This document shows positions 28,068-36,348 of a stretch of DNA of 64,000 nucleotides, piece by piece. This DNA comes from Nitrospira sp. (GTDB lineage: Bacteria; Nitrospirota; Nitrospiria; Nitrospirales; Nitrospiraceae): contig VGXB01000002.1 of NCBI GenBank assembly GCA_016873515.1, positions 31,986-95,985 of the forward strand, written 5' to 3'. Positions within the stretch are counted from its first letter, which is position 1; each line of letters starts with the position of its first letter. The notes below the pieces were generated by a model, which was not told where the DNA came from, made no database searches, and worked only from the letters and a program-made list of their open reading frames with translations. The translations under genes and the position numbers were made by a program.

Positions 28068-28342
28068 CGGATCTTGAGTACCCCACTTTGTATGACGGTC
28101 TTGAGCAGCTGCGCCACGTTCGAGACCCGCAACTTTTTCATCATATTTGCCCGGTGGGCTTCGACTGTCTTCGCGCTGATTTTCAGCTGCTGGCCGATTT
28201 CCTTGTTTTTGAACCCGGCCCAAATCAATTCCAGTATTTCCTGCTCACGCGACGTCAGTAACTCCGGACGCTTGAGGCGTGGAGGCGGCTCAAGGCCCGC
28301 CAGGGACTTTCTGGCCGCGAGCTTTCCAGCTGATTTCTCCAT
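28064..28342 (-). CDS. Single-domain LuxR-type HTH regulator
   Basis: A 92-residue protein composed almost only of a LuxR/GerE helix-turn-helix (about 30-90: LTSREQEILELIWAGFKNKE, ISAKTVEAHRANMMKKL). No receiver or ligand domain is present. ATG 28342 is preceded by AAGGAG at about 11 bases; the longer frame to 28480 shows no homology. The gene is convergent with rlmB and the two stop codons share the same CTAG (28064-28067). It may be an orphan regulator or the surviving output part of a larger response regulator. Confidence 0.8.
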   Translation of the reverse strand: MEKSAGKLAARKSLAGLEPPPRLKRPELLTSREQEILELIWAGFKNKEIGQQLKISAKTVEAHRANMMKKLRVSNVAQLLKTVIQSGVLKIR

Positions 28343-28683
28343 GATACCCGCCGCTCCTTTGCTTGGCAGGTAATTCAAGTATACTGGCAGTCGACTGCTG
28401 CGACCATCGATGCTCGGATGCCAAGGCTGCATTATAGGGGTATTCAGGGAAAGATGTAAATGGATGGCGTCGACCAGCATCAGGGACCGAAGTCATGAAT
28501 CCAAACGGTTCGAGAGGCTCTAGGCCCACAAGAATGGCAGACCGATTGTTTTCCTTGAATAAGATCGCATGCGTTCTATCTATCTGATCGTCGGCTTGTT
28601 CGGTGCGTTGATCGGCGCCTTTCTCGGTTGGAAGCCTGCGCTGATGACGATCATGGTGGGATCATTCCTTATCGGTCCAAGTC

Positions 28684-29043
28684 GTGCCATTTGATGGAGT
28701 GGGGAAAAGCGTCGCGGTCCGATCTGTCCCGATTCGTGCAGGGAACTCTCCATCGAGATTCCTGTCCGTTCTCATCCAGTCGATTGTCAACAACCGGCAT
28801 GACTATCAAGTCCAGGCTGTAAACACTGAATCGGACTCCATCACCTTTTCGCTTGAAACGGCTCCATCCGGCATAACCATCGACGAGAGCAAGGGGGCTG
28901 TGTCCTGGTAGATTACCCCGGCTCAGATTAGGATTCACAAAGTGCGGAATCTGGCCAAAGATAGTTAAGGGGCCATTGCCTATCAGGATTGTGAGCACAA
29001 TTTTACCCCTTTCCTGCCGACTGCTAAACCGATTAAGTCTTAG
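28684..29043 (+). pseudogene. Remnant of an Ig-like (He_PIG-type) domain protein
   Basis: In one frame from 28684 the text reads like a cadherin/He_PIG Ig-like domain: NNRHDYQVQAVN, ITFSLETAPSGITIDESKGAVSW, then TAG (28909-28911), then ITPAQIRIHKV..LAKDS, then TAA (28966-28968), then GAIAYQD.. to a TAG at 29041-29043. The pattern SW-x-P-AQI-G-H-V, with a KDS after it, is that of the family, so reading through both stops restores a domain. No start is visible and the frame is blocked upstream, so the 5' part is lost. Surface adhesin or secreted protein in origin, by inference. The 800-base stretch between the luxR-type gene and phoH holds little else. Confidence 0.6.
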
Positions 29044-29075
29044 CTACGCATTTCTTTAAGAAGACCGCTTTCAGC

Positions 29076-29105
29076 TTGTCTCATCTTTTTCCAGTTTGCT
29101 AGAAT
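29076..29105 (+). promoter_or_regulatory. Probable promoter of phoH-ybeY-ftsY
   Basis: TTGTCT (29076-29081) and TAGAAT (29100-29105) are separated by 18 bases. The -10 box matches the consensus at five of six bases, the -35 at four. The start point would be near 29112, about 30 bases before the phoH GTG, with GAGGAGGA between. Confidence 0.5.
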
Positions 29106-29143
29106 AGCTGTGGTTTCATGCTGAGGAGGATCACCCCCCGCTC

Positions 29144-30196
29144 GTGCGTAAACTCAAACTCCGAGAAGGTACCAATACCGCCGTTCTGTTTGGTCATCAT
29201 GACCGGCACTTGAAGTTAATCGAAGCAGAGTTGGGTGTACGGCTGTCGGCGAGAGGGGAAGAACTAACGCTGGACGGCCTCCCTGAAGCTGTTCGCCAAG
29301 CGGAACGTATCCTTCTCGAACTCGCCTCACTGACACAAGAAGGTGTCTCGCTGCATGCTGAGGATGTGACGCAGGCGCTGAACGCCTTACGCTATAGTCC
29401 CGATGCCTCCGTGAAAGACGTACTCAGCGGCCGGGCGGCGATCGTCACGAGCAAACGGTTCATCGGTCCCCAAACCCTCACGCAGAAATCCTACATTGAC
29501 GCAATCGAGCAGCACGATGTTGTCATTGCCATCGGGCCAGCCGGAACGGGCAAGACCTATCTTGCCATGGCGATGGCGGTGAGTGCGTTGATGAATAAAG
29601 AGGTGAGTCGGATCATCTTAGCCCGGCCGGCAGTCGAGGCCGGCGAGAAGCTCGGCTTTTTGCCGGGCGACATTTACGAGAAGGTGAATCCCTACCTACG
29701 GCCGCTCTACGACGCGTTGTTCGACATGATGGATATGGAGCGGGTCAACCGCCTGATCGAACGGGGTGACATCGAAATCGCGCCGCTAGCGTTCATGCGT
29801 GGACGGACGCTAAACGATTCATTCGTGATTCTGGACGAGGCGCAAAACGCCACGGCTGAGCAGATGAAGATGTTTTTGACTCGGCTAGGCTTTCACTCAA
29901 AAATCGTCGTGACGGGCGATATTACACAGGTAGACTTGCCGAGTGATCGGGTCTCTGGACTCATCGAAATCAAGGACATCTTGTGCGATATCGAGGGCAT
30001 CACCTTCGTCTATTTCGACGAGACGGACGTGGTTCGCCATCGGCTGGTCCAGGAGATCATCAAAGCCTATGATCGTCATCAATCGAATGTCGACAGTGCC
30101 CCAAGACCAGCGGGACGGCACGGGACTTCGTCTACCACTCACAAACCGTCCCCAGTTACGCCACCGCATCGAGACTCATCGAGCCAATCACACTAA
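29144..30196 (+). CDS. PhoH-family ATPase
   Basis: A 350-residue PhoH (YbeZ) protein: N-terminal KH-like part, then a P-loop ATPase with IGPAGTGKTYLA (about residue 130) and Walker B FVILDEAQNAT, and a GDITQVDLP motif. PhoH partners of YbeY are thought to act in ribosomal RNA processing. The C-terminal 35 residues are a low-complexity tail (PRPAGRHGTSSTTHKPSP). The start is GTG 29144 with GAGGAGGA 13 bases before. The stop shares its last A with the ybeY ATG (TAATG). Confidence 0.94.
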   Translation: MRKLKLREGTNTAVLFGHHDRHLKLIEAELGVRLSARGEELTLDGLPEAVRQAERILLELASLTQEGVSLHAEDVTQALNALRYSPDASVKDVLSGRAAIVTSKRFIGPQTLTQKSYIDAIEQHDVVIAIGPAGTGKTYLAMAMAVSALMNKEVSRIILARPAVEAGEKLGFLPGDIYEKVNPYLRPLYDALFDMMDMERVNRLIERGDIEIAPLAFMRGRTLNDSFVILDEAQNATAEQMKMFLTRLGFHSKIVVTGDITQVDLPSDRVSGLIEIKDILCDIEGITFVYFDETDVVRHRLVQEIIKAYDRHQSNVDSAPRPAGRHGTSSTTHKPSPVTPPHRDSSSQSH

Positions 30197-30675
30197 TGGC
30201 TGTCTATCTTCGCGTACGGCTTCGGCACGTCGCCAAACAGCAAGCCTCGTTGGTGCGCGCGGCGGAGTCCATCTTGACATCTGTAGGGGAGGCGCAAGCC
30301 GAATTGAGCCTGGAATTGGTGGGCGACCGACGCATGCGACGATTGAACCACATGTACCGCAAGAGAGATCGCACCACAGACGTCCTGGCGTTTCCCATGC
30401 GGGAATCGCATAATCCCTATCCAATGTTGCTGGGTGACGTGGTGATCTCAGTACCGACGGCGCGTCGTCAAGCCAGCGCGTCCGGACGATCCTTGGGGGA
30501 TGAACTGGCTGCTTTGCTGGTACACGGGGTGCTCCATCTGTGTGGGTATGACCACGAACGAAGCGCACGGGAGGCGGTGCGCATGCGCCGCCGCGAAACA
30601 GCGATCCTCAACATGTTGAATCCTGTGCCACGTCTCGTTATCCGCCGCACGGATCGGCGTGCAAGGACAAACTAA
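30196..30675 (+). CDS. ybeY: rRNA maturation endoribonuclease YbeY
   Basis: YbeY is a zinc endoribonuclease needed for 16S rRNA 3'-end maturation and 70S quality control. The zinc motif HxxxHxxxxxH is present as HGVLHLCGYDHE, and GDRRMRRLNHMYR and TDVLAFPM are also in place. The length is 159 residues. ATG 30196 overlaps the phoH stop, so the two are translationally coupled, matching their proposed functional pairing. Confidence 0.96.
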   Translation: MAVYLRVRLRHVAKQQASLVRAAESILTSVGEAQAELSLELVGDRRMRRLNHMYRKRDRTTDVLAFPMRESHNPYPMLLGDVVISVPTARRQASASGRSLGDELAALLVHGVLHLCGYDHERSAREAVRMRRRETAILNMLNPVPRLVIRRTDRRARTN

Positions 30676-30677
30676 TC

Positions 30678-31613
30678 GTGGGATGGTTCCAGCAACTGAA
30701 TGAAGGGCTCAGCAAGACCCGGTTTGCCGTGCGGCAATCGCTCGACCGATTCCTGGGACGCACGCCGGAACCGGCGTTGCTGGAAGAACTTGAAGCGGCG
30801 CTGCTGAACGCCGATTTGGGCGGCCGCGTCGTTGATCGGCTGATGCGGCAGGTCAACGAGCAAGCGCGTGGCGAACATGCGGCAACCGTCCAGGGACTTC
30901 AGAACGTCCTGAGCCGCAGCCTGTACGACGTCCTTGTACAAGTCTCCGGCCCGTCGTTCGAGCAGCTGGTCAAACAGGGCCCCAAGCCATTCGTTACCTT
31001 GATTATTGGCGTGAACGGAGTTGGAAAAACCACGACAATTGCCAAACTAGCGCAACGTCTGGTCCAGCGAGGGGGGCAGCCGCTGCTTGTAGCCGGTGAC
31101 ACGTTTCGGGCGGCGGCGATCGATCAATTGCAAGTCTGGGCTGATCGGATTGGTGTTCAGGTGATTCGCCAGCGGCACGGGGCTGATCCGGCGGCGGTGG
31201 CGTTCGATGGCATGGCAGCGGCCAAAGCGAGGTCGGCGGACATAGTGTTGATCGATACGGCCGGCCGCCTGCACACCAAGTCCAATTTGATGGATGAACT
31301 GCGCAAGGTCAAACGTGTGATCGAACGCGAACTGCCTGGGGCGCCGCATGAAGTTCTGCTGGTTTTGGACGCCACGGTCGGGCAGAACGCCTTGGCACAA
31401 GCTCGATTGTTTCATGAGGCGGTGGGCGTTACAGGGCTGGTCTTGACAAAGCTGGATGGCACCGCACGCGGCGGTATCGTCGTGGCCATTGCCGAAGAGT
31501 TCAAGATCCCTGTCCGGTTGGTTGGGGTCGGCGAGGGGATCGACGATCTCCAAGATTTCAACCCCGAAGCGTTTGTCGCAGCACTGTTTGGACAATCCTC
31601 GGGCGGGTCCTAG
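30678..31613 (+). CDS. ftsY: Signal recognition particle receptor FtsY
   Basis: SRP receptor GTPase that docks ribosome-nascent chain complexes at the membrane. The 311-residue protein has the N domain (about 1-85), the G domain with GVNGVGKTTTIAKLA (about 110-125), VAGDTFRAAAIDQL, DTAGRLHTKSNLMDEL and TKLDGTARGG, and GVGEGIDDLQDF at the C-terminus. It lacks the long acidic A domain of E. coli FtsY, as in many bacteria. GTG 30678 begins 2 bases after ybeY stops; AAGGA lies about 10 bases upstream. The ybeY-ftsY pairing is unusual but tight. Confidence 0.96.
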   Translation: MGWFQQLNEGLSKTRFAVRQSLDRFLGRTPEPALLEELEAALLNADLGGRVVDRLMRQVNEQARGEHAATVQGLQNVLSRSLYDVLVQVSGPSFEQLVKQGPKPFVTLIIGVNGVGKTTTIAKLAQRLVQRGGQPLLVAGDTFRAAAIDQLQVWADRIGVQVIRQRHGADPAAVAFDGMAAAKARSADIVLIDTAGRLHTKSNLMDELRKVKRVIERELPGAPHEVLLVLDATVGQNALAQARLFHEAVGVTGLVLTKLDGTARGGIVVAIAEEFKIPVRLVGVGEGIDDLQDFNPEAFVAALFGQSSGGS

Positions 31614-31712
31614 CCCTGTATTTTGCTTTTTGCTTTCTCTGGTCCATGCTATTCTTTTTCCGTCAGAGCTAGACCGGCTGGGTGTTCGGCCTCGGTTGAG
31701 CAAAGGGAATGG

Positions 31713-31967
31713 ATGGCGATGATGACGCTCTTGATCGTCGTTGACGATCAAATGAACTGCAATTTGCCCTAGAACATCTTTTCCCGCCATGAGTATCACG
31801 TGCTGTCTGCCACGAGCGGGATTGGTGGATTGAATCTATTTCGCAAACATATGCCGCGAGTTACCCTGTTGGACTTGTGCATGCCCGAAATGGATGGCTT
31901 GACGATGTTGAAAGAGATCCGTGCCATTGATCTGGGTTTCGGACCGCCATGCGAAAGAGCCGGGTGA
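31713..31967 (+). pseudogene. Broken response-regulator receiver domain
   Basis: From ATG 31713 (AAAGGGA before it) the frame reads MAMMTLLIVVDDQ, then TAG (31770-31772), then a typical receiver: SATSG, LFRKHMPRVTLLDLCMPEMDGLTMLKEIRA, then unrelated sequence to TGA 31965. The acidic pair DD and the phospho-acceptor site LLDLCMPEMDG are intact, but the domain stops after helix 3, so the second half and any output domain are gone. Two lesions: the amber codon and the truncation. It lies in the 399-base gap between ftsY and the PAP2 gene. Confidence 0.8.
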
Positions 31968-32003
31968 GTTCAATGTCTTTGTTGCCGATTGGGTTCCCTA
32001 GAG

Positions 32004-32092
32004 GAGTGATGAGTGATCGGTGATGGGCAAGCAGGTATGAGTGACGTGGAAACACACGCACCCGTCACCCAGTACCCATTACTCATCACTGT
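32004..32092 (+). repeat. Inverted repeat overlapping the PAP2 gene start
   Basis: The left part, AGTGATGAGTGATCGGTGATGGG, begins at about 32005. The right part has CCCATTACTCATCACT at about 32077-32092, nearly its reverse complement. The arms enclose the start and first 25 codons of the PAP2 gene, so the repeat provides both the apparent ribosome site (AGGAGTGATGA) and N-terminal coding sequence. It resembles other TGAGTGAT-type intergenic tracts, here on both strands. Confidence 0.55.
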
Positions 32093-33128
32093 GCTGTTTT
32101 GCTCCGCCGCCTCGCTGGTGATCACTTTCCTCGGACTCTCCCAATTCGACCTTGCGATTGTCCGTTATGTGCGCTCGGTTACGATCCATCTTCCATGGAG
32201 CCAGCTCACAATTCCATGGATGGCCTTCACCAGTGATGTGGGCAATTGGATCGGTGAAGGTACGCACCTCGTTGTCTTGAGCCTCGTGCTAGTGGGAGCC
32301 GGATGGCTGTTTTCATGGGCGGTGGTCAGACATGCTGGAATCCAAACGCTATTGGCGCATGGCCTCGCGGCCTTGCTGGTCAATGGGCTCAAGCATCTGA
32401 TCGGTAGACCTCGTCCAAAGTTCACCCATTCCGGTGAATGGCAGTTTGATCCCTCGTGGGCGTCAGGGTTTGATTCGTTTCCCTCTGGGCATACCGCCGC
32501 CAGTTTCGCCCTTGCCACGGTCTTGGCCAAGCGATTCCCGTGCATCGCCCCCTTGTGCCTAGGTGTGGCGGCATTCGTAATGCTCAGCCGTGTCCTTCGA
32601 GGGGCCCATTTTCCGACTGATGTCCTGGGAGGCGCCGTCGTCGGGATAATCAGTGGGGCCATTGCCTCGGCGCCGTTGAAAGAATGGCGCACCTCGCTCC
32701 AGAAGGGGATAGAACAATCGGCGATCGGAGCCGTTTTGCTGTTGGTTCTCCTGTGGTCTTTGGCTCGTGCTCCAGAGCAAGGCCTCGTCGGTATGCTGCT
32801 AACGGGACTTGGCCTCGTGGCCATCATAACTGGTTTGTGGTTGCGGAGAATCGAGTGGATGGGCACCGAACGATCAGATTCACGTCGGCATGCCCTGATG
32901 TCGTTGCTGCTGCTGTGTTATGGGCTGGCGTCATTGACTACGTCACTCTACGTCGTCGCGTCGGCCGGATTGGCTGGTGTGGCCGCTTGGCTCAACGCCG
33001 TGACTTCGCTGGAAGAGAAACCATCTGACAGGCGTGCAGAGATGGTGATACGAGAAAGTGCTCTACTTATCGGTGTGGCACTGGTTCTCCTGACCCATTA
33101 TGCGGGACGAGGCATCCTGTCATTCTGA
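32013..33128 (+). CDS. PAP2-family phosphatase with extra membrane domain
   Basis: A multi-pass membrane protein of 371 residues. The PAP2 signature is complete: K(x6)RP in KHLIGRPRP (about 128-136), PSGH in FPSGHTAASFA (about 157-160) and SRxxxxxHxxxD in SRVLRGAHFPTD (about 193-204), so it can dephosphorylate lipids such as phosphatidate or undecaprenyl pyrophosphate in the periplasmic leaflet. The C-terminal 150 residues are hydrophobic segments with no assigned function. The start is GTG 32013, with AGGAG 6 bases before it, or ATG 32037; both lie in an inverted repeat, so the true N-terminus is uncertain. Confidence 0.88.
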   Translation: MIGDGQAGMSDVETHAPVTQYPLLITVLFCSAASLVITFLGLSQFDLAIVRYVRSVTIHLPWSQLTIPWMAFTSDVGNWIGEGTHLVVLSLVLVGAGWLFSWAVVRHAGIQTLLAHGLAALLVNGLKHLIGRPRPKFTHSGEWQFDPSWASGFDSFPSGHTAASFALATVLAKRFPCIAPLCLGVAAFVMLSRVLRGAHFPTDVLGGAVVGIISGAIASAPLKEWRTSLQKGIEQSAIGAVLLLVLLWSLARAPEQGLVGMLLTGLGLVAIITGLWLRRIEWMGTERSDSRRHALMSLLLLCYGLASLTTSLYVVASAGLAGVAAWLNAVTSLEEKPSDRRAEMVIRESALLIGVALVLLTHYAGRGILSF

Positions 33129-34889
33129 TTAATGGACGGGAGAGTTGGAGGGTGCGGATTGCTGACGTGGTTCCGGGACGTTGACCATCGGTTGGCTGGC
33201 AAGGAGGACATAGCCGTGCCGCTTGAGGATGGGCTGAAACGTCGCCGCTTCTTTCGGTAAGAAATCCTGCATCGCTTCCTGGGCAAGGATCATCGTGCGG
33301 CCCGGTCGTTTCAGCGCAGTTTTCAACCGGGTGAGTTCGTTAAAGGGTACGTATAGCACCGTTCGCCGTGCGTAGAACGAGGTGGAAGGTCGTAAGGTTC
33401 CAAAAGCGATCAACTGATCTGACGGTTCAAGATTCAATCCGGCTGCGTAGGCCAATTCTTGCGGAGGGGCAATGGCATAGCGGTTGAGGCCGGGGATGAT
33501 GGTGAGCAGGGCCAGCAGAAATACCGTCGTCACGGCGCTTCCTGCGATGCTGAAGGCGATGCTCCGCTTTTCCTCATTGAGTCCAAAATAACTGACCAAT
33601 CCCATCGCGATCAGGAGCACTGCCGCGAGGATATAAGGGCCGATCCCCAAATCGAATTGGAGGGCCATGGGAAATTCCTTGACCATTTTGCCGGCGAACG
33701 TTCTATAGAGCGACGGGAGGCAGGCAAATCCTATGGCTAACAGATAACCTATACTGGTCATGGCGTGAATCGAGCCCCGTATCCATGGAGTGGAAGGGTC
33801 TTGCACCGCCCGTGACCAATAGAGTGCCGCCAACAATGATGCGGCGGGAAACAACGGGCCGATGTAGTGAGGCAAGCGGGTGGAGGACAGAGTAAAAAAT
33901 ATGAAGGTGCCGACCAGCCAAAAAGCTGCGAACCATTCCAGCTCATTCCCGGATTGGTCCGGCTCGTGTGACATGGCTGGCCTCGAATCAGCCTGTCCAC
34001 CACGCTGCCAGTTTTTCCAACTCTGATAGGCTTGATAGATTCCAGCCGGCAACAACAGGCTCCAGGGAAAGAAGCCGAGAAGCAACACCGGAATATAAAA
34101 CCAGGCGCCGATTCCATGGCCCTCCATTGGAGCGAGGAATCGCCCGATGGTGTGGACTTTGGCCTGCGATCCATAGGCGTCGCCATGGATGAGGAACATA
34201 GCGGTGTACCAGGGGCCAGCGAGCATGAGGAATACCAGTATGCCGGCGATGGGAAAGCCCTGTTTCCAGAAGATCGTCCAGCGTCGGGTCGCTGTTAAAT
34301 ACAGTCCGGCGGCAAGCGGAGGAATCAGAAATCCAATTGGTCCTTTGGTCAAGGTGGCGAGGGCCATGCCGACGTAGAACCCCCACATCCAATGCCGTCC
34401 TGCTCCCGGCTCATGCAGGCCCAGCCAGAATCCATAGAGCGACAAGGTTGTGAAGAAGATCAGCGCGCTGTCGGTGATGGCCATGCGCCCCAGCGCGAGC
34501 ATCTCGATGTTCAGCAAGAGCATAAGTGCGCCGAACAGTCCGACGGTAGAGCCGCGCAGCCTGGTGAGAAACAGATAGTGCATCAGAATCAGCGCCACCC
34601 CGAACAGGGCGGAAGGGGTGCGAGCCGCGAATTCGTTGACCCCAAACACATGATAGGACACAGTCATCAACCAATAGACGAAGACTGGTTTGGCAACACG
34701 CAGCTCACCGTTGAAGGTGGGTGTGATCAGATCGCCGGAGGCGAACATTTCGCGGCCGGCTTCCGCATTCCGTCCTTCATCGCGGTCAGTGAGCCCTATG
34801 TCGCCGAGACCAAAAAAAAAGAGTAGGCCCGACAGGGCCAGGAGGACCAGCATTGTCGCGAATTGGTTGGGCTGTCGGTCAGCAAGCAC
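33129..34889 (-). CDS. ArnT-like lipid-linked sugar transferase (PMT family)
   Basis: A 586-residue multi-pass membrane glycosyltransferase. The N-terminal loop has GLTDRDEGRNAEAGREM, with the DE catalytic motif of the ArnT/PMT (GT83) family, and FVYWLMTVSYHVFGVNEFAARTPSALF follows, so it transfers a sugar from a polyprenyl-phosphate donor to an acceptor on the periplasmic side. Whether the sugar is L-Ara4N, and the acceptor lipid A, is not shown by the sequence. It ends in a soluble, proline-rich periplasmic part. GTG 34889 has AGGA 9 bases upstream. Probable operon with the LAB_N and GT2 genes, which are on the same strand. Confidence 0.9.
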   Translation of the reverse strand: MLADRQPNQFATMLVLLALSGLLFFFGLGDIGLTDRDEGRNAEAGREMFASGDLITPTFNGELRVAKPVFVYWLMTVSYHVFGVNEFAARTPSALFGVALILMHYLFLTRLRGSTVGLFGALMLLLNIEMLALGRMAITDSALIFFTTLSLYGFWLGLHEPGAGRHWMWGFYVGMALATLTKGPIGFLIPPLAAGLYLTATRRWTIFWKQGFPIAGILVFLMLAGPWYTAMFLIHGDAYGSQAKVHTIGRFLAPMEGHGIGAWFYIPVLLLGFFPWSLLLPAGIYQAYQSWKNWQRGGQADSRPAMSHEPDQSGNELEWFAAFWLVGTFIFFTLSSTRLPHYIGPLFPAASLLAALYWSRAVQDPSTPWIRGSIHAMTSIGYLLAIGFACLPSLYRTFAGKMVKEFPMALQFDLGIGPYILAAVLLIAMGLVSYFGLNEEKRSIAFSIAGSAVTTVFLLALLTIIPGLNRYAIAPPQELAYAAGLNLEPSDQLIAFGTLRPSTSFYARRTVLYVPFNELTRLKTALKRPGRTMILAQEAMQDFLPKEAATFQPILKRHGYVLLASQPMVNVPEPRQQSAPSNSPVH

Positions 34890-34948
34890 GAGGTGATCCT
34901 ACGGCGTGTGCAATGGGCACATGAGTAGATAGGTGAATGGTCGAACGA

Positions 34949-35248
34949 TCATGACTGTTGGGCCGGAGGACCGGCTGGGTTCTTGGCTTGGGTTGCACGG
35001 TGGATCAGCATTAAATTGCGAATGTAGATCACGGACCCCACGCTTTGTCCGGCGATGAAGACGGGGTCCTGGCGGTAAATCGAATAGGCCAGGGTGATAA
35101 GCCCGCCGATCAAACTCATATACCAAAACGAGACGGGGACTTGGCTCTCAGCCTTTTTCTCGGATACGATCCATTGGATCACCCAGCGGCCGAAAAAGAG
35201 GGCCTGACCGAAAAAGCCGATACCAAGCCAGATGATTTCAAGACTCAT
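34949..35248 (-). CDS. LAB_N-domain membrane protein
   Basis: A 99-residue protein consisting of the lipid A biosynthesis N-terminal (LAB_N) domain: IIWLGIGFFGQALFFGRWVIQWI, SEKKAESQVPVSFWYMSLIGG and YSIYRQDPVFIAGQS. Such proteins are usually three-span membrane proteins beside ArnT/ArnC-like transferases. Function unknown, possibly a flippase for a lipid-linked sugar. A GATCCT...-type ribosome site before the ATG is weak. Confidence 0.85.
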   Translation of the reverse strand: MSLEIIWLGIGFFGQALFFGRWVIQWIVSEKKAESQVPVSFWYMSLIGGLITLAYSIYRQDPVFIAGQSVGSVIYIRNLMLIHRATQAKNPAGPPAQQS

Positions 35249-35266
35249 AGAGAGGATCTGAACGGA

Positions 35267-35998
35267 TCACTCATCACGGAATTTGTAACGCAATACCCGA
35301 TCCATCATCCAACGCACGGCAATCAGATCATAGAGCGACTTGAACAGCCGATTGCCCATGCCGTACTTCGATAGGCCGTGAATGCGTGGATAGTGCCGGA
35401 CCGGTACTTCGGTGACGGTGAATCCATGCATCGAGGCGAGAGCAGGGAAAAACCGGTGCAGACCTTCGTACAGGCGAAGGCGCTCCAGCACGGACCGCCG
35501 GAATACTTTCAGAGGACATCCCGTATCATGGACACCGTCATGAGTGAAAAAGTTACGCACGCGATTCGCGATTCGGGAGGAGATCATCTTGACCAGGCCG
35601 TCCTGCCGCTGTTGCCTCCAGCCGCACACAAGGTCATGGGTGGAGAGGAGGGGAAGGAGACTCAGAATGTCTTCACTGTCCTGCTGGAGGTCGCCGTCGA
35701 TCTGAATAATGATTTCCCCAGCCGAATGGCGGAACCCCGCGTCCAACGCGCAGGTCTTGCCGTAATTCCGATCGAAGTGAAAGACCTTCACTTGTGGGTG
35801 GAGCAGTGCCAACCGGTCAAGTTCCTCGCTGCTCCCGTCGCTACTGCCGTCGTCTACCAGAATGATCTCGAACGCTCTCGACCGGGAGTGTTCGTACGAA
35901 TCCAGCACTTTCAGCAAGCTTGCGAGCAGGGGCGACAAATTGTCTCGCTCATCCTTGATGGGGATGATGACGGAAGCCCAGGGGGTGGTCGATGTCAT
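35267..35998 (-). CDS. Family 2 glycosyltransferase, polyprenyl-phosphate sugar synthase type
   Basis: A 243-residue GT-A glycosyltransferase like dolichyl/undecaprenyl-phosphate mannose or ArnC-type synthases. Seen: ASVIIPIKDERDNLSPLL (nucleotide-sugar binding), the EIILVDDGSSDGS DDG motif, GKTCALDAGFRHSAGEI, the DXD-like IQIDGDLQQD and DTGCPLKVFRR. No long C-terminal membrane domain is visible, so it is a soluble or peripheral type. Together with the LAB_N and ArnT-like genes it likely makes and uses a polyprenyl-phosphate sugar for envelope glycolipid modification. Confidence 0.92.
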   Translation of the reverse strand: MTSTTPWASVIIPIKDERDNLSPLLASLLKVLDSYEHSRSRAFEIILVDDGSSDGSSEELDRLALLHPQVKVFHFDRNYGKTCALDAGFRHSAGEIIIQIDGDLQQDSEDILSLLPLLSTHDLVCGWRQQRQDGLVKMISSRIANRVRNFFTHDGVHDTGCPLKVFRRSVLERLRLYEGLHRFFPALASMHGFTVTEVPVRHYPRIHGLSKYGMGNRLFKSLYDLIAVRWMMDRVLRYKFRDE

Positions 35999-36348
35999 GA
36001 CGGACGAATATTCCGGAAGCAGTCTGTGCCAGGCATAATTATGCGCACATTCTAACGGATGGTTGAAAGAGCGTCAAATAGCGCTGGGAAAATGGGGATG
36101 ATCCCTTTTCTCTGTCACGACCACTATTTCTCAGACATGTGACCACCAGTCACGATGCGGAAAGCTCCTCCCTCAGAAACACCGTTTCTGCCATCCGATT
36201 CTGAAGAGGATGTGATACGTAAGTATGCCCAGGAATGGGGAGGGATCTGAGTGAGATGAAGGAGTCTGACCGGAACAGAGGAGAAGGTTCATGACGGCTC
36301 GACCGTCACCTGTTGGAAGCGCGGAGAAATCTCTGCGAGTAGCGAGAT
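35999..36348. other. Intergenic stretch without a convincing gene
   Basis: About 350 bases between the GT2 start and the broken rlpA. It holds a GTGAC..GTCAC palindrome near 36138 and a 31-codon frame at 36155-36250 (PFLPSDSEEDVIRKYAQEWGG) that looks slightly protein-like but has no ribosome site. Region probably carries the divergent promoters, which I cannot place. Confidence 0.4.

Noticed and set aside
28569..28694. 41-codon hydrophobic frame (MRSIYLIVGLFGALIGAFLG...)
   Set aside because: It could be a small membrane protein but has no ribosome site and overlaps the Ig-like remnant in another frame; support is too weak.
36155..36250. 31-codon frame before the broken rlpA
   Set aside because: No ribosome site and too short to judge; mentioned only in the description of the gap.
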